Shown: in pieces, positions 62,303 to 64,000 of the stretch
Numbering within the stretch: position 1 is the first letter of the stretch
How the letters are laid out: each line of letters begins with the position of its first letter
NCBI GenBank assembly: GCA_007693595.1
Contig: REDI01000028.1
Span: forward strand, 62,001 to 126,000
Reading direction: 5' to 3'
DNA length: 64,000 nucleotides
Source of the DNA: Deltaproteobacteria bacterium
Lineage (GTDB): Bacteria > Myxococcota_A > UBA796 > GCA-2862545
Notes under the pieces: model-generated
Database searches by the model: none
Seen by the model: only the letters and a program-made list of their open reading frames with translations
Told to the model about the DNA's origin: nothing
Program-made: the position numbers and the translations under genes

Positions 62303-64000
62303 TCACTTGGGCGACAGCCGCACCATTCGAGACATTCTTGGATGCAAAGTCACCTTAGCGGGCTCGTGCCCGTCGGCGGTGATGGTCAGATCCCCCGAGG
62401 GCCAATCGAACTGGTCGCCGGTCTTGTAGGGGGTCTTCTTTCCGTCGATGAAGACAGGAACTCCACGGTTTCCAGAGAGAATCGTGAGCTTTCCTGGCTC
62501 TGCGGGCTCGGGCTCAGGCTCGGGAGGGGGGGCGGGCTCTGGCGCCTTGGGGGTCGAGGCGGAGTCCGAGGCCCCGATACGGACGGTCAGCTCCGGCTCG
62601 GGCTCGGGCTCGGAGGGGATCTCGACGATCGAGGGGCTGGGCGTTGGCGAAGGCTCTTCGATGATCGAGACCGCCGGCTGCGACGGGGTCTCGGGCGCGA
62701 CGCGTGGGGACGCGGAGGAGGTCGAGCGGGCGGGGGGGGGCGTTCGCTGCTCGGGCGCGGTCTTGGGCGCTGTGACGCTGGGTGCCGGAGGGGTCGAGGA
62801 GCTGGGTTTGGCTGGCTTGGAGGACTCCTGCGCGGCGGCGGTAGAGCTCCCATCGGACTCGGCGCCCTGCTCCGACTCGTCGGTCTTACGGGCGGGGCTT
62901 CGCTCGGTCGGATCCGGCTCCGGCGGTGCTTGGTTCACCTCGGCGGTAGCCTGGGCATCGGGTTCGGCGGAGAGGAGGGGCGGCAGATAGATGAGCCCCA
63001 CCACCAGGAGGACCACCGCAAGGATCGCGCCTCCTCCGATGAGCAGCGCGGTGGCCATGCCCACCCCAGTGAGGACCATCGTTCGGGTGACGGTGCCCGA
63101 GCCCGAGCTGTCGCCCGGCGGAATCGCGCGGGCGTCCATCGTGCCCGACGCGTCGAGGGCGAAGGGGACCTCGTCGGAGCCCGGATCGCCCGACCTGCCC
63201 AGGGGGATCGGCCCGGACCAGGACTCCATCTTCTGGCGCACCCGAGGCTCCAGATCGGGGTCGAGGGCGTGCAGCCACTCTCGTAGCTCTGCGGTGGTGG
63301 GCAGCCCGCCGAATGCCTCGGCGACCTGGTAGACGGCGCGGCGCATGGTGTCAGCGTCAGGGTAGCGGTCGTCGGGGTCGGCTCGGAGCGCCTTGTTCAC
63401 CACCTGCGCCAGCGCGCGGCCCGACTCGCCCCAGTCGCGCGGTGGGGCGAAGCTCGGGATGCGACCCTGCATGATGCGGAAGAGGATCTGGGTCTGATCC
63501 ATGCCCGCGAAGGGGCCCGCACCCACCAGCATCTCGTAGAGCGTGAGCCCGATGGCGAAGAGGTCGACCCGGTGGTCCAAGGCGTCGCCACCGCTGATCT
63601 GCTCGGGCGCCATGTAGGCGACCTTCCCCTTGAAGTGGTCGGTCTGCGTTCGCTCGAGCCGATCGGAGGCGCGCGCCACGCCGAAGTCGATCAGCTTGAC
63701 CTCGCCGCTGATGCTGACCATGATGTTGCGCGGGTTCACGTCGCGGTGGACAATGTTCATGGATCGACCGTGAGCGTCGGTCCGCGTATGCGCATATTGA
63801 AGCGCATCGAGCACATCATGCATGATCCGCAGCGCCATGCGCACCGGCATGCGCTCCCGTCGCTGCCGAAGGGTGCTCAGGATGACGCGAAGGTCGGTGC
63901 CAGGTACATACTCGAGGGCGAGGTAATACTCCTCGCCGACGCGACCGAAGTCATAGACCTGAGCGATGTGGGTGTGGCGAAGCTCGCTCGTGATGCGCGC
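62303..64000 (-). CDS. membrane Ser/Thr kinase with PEGA-like tail (5' partial)
   Basis: The gene runs off the right edge, so the N-terminus is missing. The ATG at 63850 is internal, because the frame continues with kinase sequence (THIAQVYDFGRVGEEYYLALEY). At least 566 residues are visible. NIVHRDVNPRNIMVS has the catalytic Asp, KLIDFGVAR the DFG, and KGKVAYMAPEQI the activation end. After a charged linker comes one transmembrane helix (about 265 from the visible ATG, GVGMATALLIGGGAILAVVLLVVGLIYL), then a long Pro/Ser/Glu-rich periplasmic stalk. It ends in a PEGA-like domain (KLTILSGNRGVPVFIDGKKTPYKTGD). This is a classical myxobacterial-type receptor kinase. It is co-directional with the substrate-binding protein gene 10 bp downstream. 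Confidence 0.92.
   Translation of the reverse strand, partial: ARITSELRHTHIAQVYDFGRVGEEYYLALEYVPGTDLRVILSTLRQRRERMPVRMALRIMHDVLDALQYAHTRTDAHGRSMNIVHRDVNPRNIMVSISGEVKLIDFGVARASDRLERTQTDHFKGKVAYMAPEQISGGDALDHRVDLFAIGLTLYEMLVGAGPFAGMDQTQILFRIMQGRIPSFAPPRDWGESGRALAQVVNKALRADPDDRYPDADTMRRAVYQVAEAFGGLPTTAELREWLHALDPDLEPRVRQKMESWSGPIPLGRSGDPGSDEVPFALDASGTMDARAIPPGDSSGSGTVTRTMVLTGVGMATALLIGGGAILAVVLLVVGLIYLPPLLSAEPDAQATAEVNQAPPEPDPTERSPARKTDESEQGAESDGSSTAAAQESSKPAKPSSSTPPAPSVTAPKTAPEQRTPPPARSTSSASPRVAPETPSQPAVSIIEEPSPTPSPSIVEIPSEPEPEPELTVRIGASDSASTPKAPEPAPPPEPEPEPAEPGKLTILSGNRGVPVFIDGKKTPYKTGDQFDWPSGDLTITADGHEPAKVTLHPRMSRMVRLSPK

Overview
The window is a very GC-rich bacterial chromosome segment, densely packed with genes, and with no phage, transposon, rRNA, tRNA or CRISPR array that I can see. 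The gene content suggests Myxococcota or another former-deltaproteobacterial lineage: three Hanks-type Ser/Thr kinases, PEGA-like tails, MopE-type Cys/Asp-rich metal-binding repeats, dockerin-like Asp loops, many lipoproteins, and frequent GTG/TTG starts and ATGA overlaps. This placement is inferred from gene families, not from a phylogeny.

Region 1 (0-19.6 kb) is mostly metabolic and housekeeping. It holds a barrel-like protein end, ppdK, a D-aminoacylase-family amidohydrolase with an LCAD-type acyl-CoA dehydrogenase, then accA, cmk, rpsA, a LapA-like gene, rsmB, mutS and xerC on the plus strand. A PiT-like transporter, nadA, a class I aminotransferase and a DUF1232 protein follow. The rpsA leader carries several strong inverted repeats.

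Region 2 (19.6-38.5 kb) begins with the only gene-free gap over 300 bp. An AT-rich island in that gap (19815-19842) closely resembles a chromosomal dif site, about 4.4 kb from xerC. Then come a MopE-like lipoprotein, a YfgM/BamB-like pair, lineage-specific exported proteins, an acyl-CoA dehydrogenase/AtoE/kynureninase-fold cluster, a flavin monooxygenase-like protein, a Lys-rich protein built on 63-bp tandem repeats, a kinase (with a cyclase-like tail)/ceramidase-like/LysR operon, and a MazG-like/FxsA/TPR operon.

Region 3 (38.5-49.8 kb) is a seven-gene minus-strand array that appears to be one operon behind a recognisable promoter at 49777-49804. In order of transcription it encodes a calcium-loop lipoprotein, a receiver-histidine kinase hybrid, a HAMP sensor kinase with a degenerate ATPase domain, a FecR-domain membrane protein, a large exported protein ending in a predicted barrel, a 1182-residue multi-Ig lipoprotein and a small cytoplasmic histidine kinase. 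I know of no described system with this composition.

Region 4 (50.3-55.8 kb) is a five-gene plus-strand operon: a Ser/Thr kinase fused to a degenerate P-loop module, a PlsB-like acyltransferase, a GpsA-like protein lacking the catalytic lysines, an HEXXH zincin-like protein and a LEA-type lipoprotein. It looks like a kinase-controlled, glycerolipid-related or envelope system of unknown purpose. Region 5 (55.8-64 kb) has an S46 peptidase, a FIST sensor protein, a TonB-dependent receptor, an ABC-type substrate-binding protein and a PEGA-tailed kinase that runs off the right edge.
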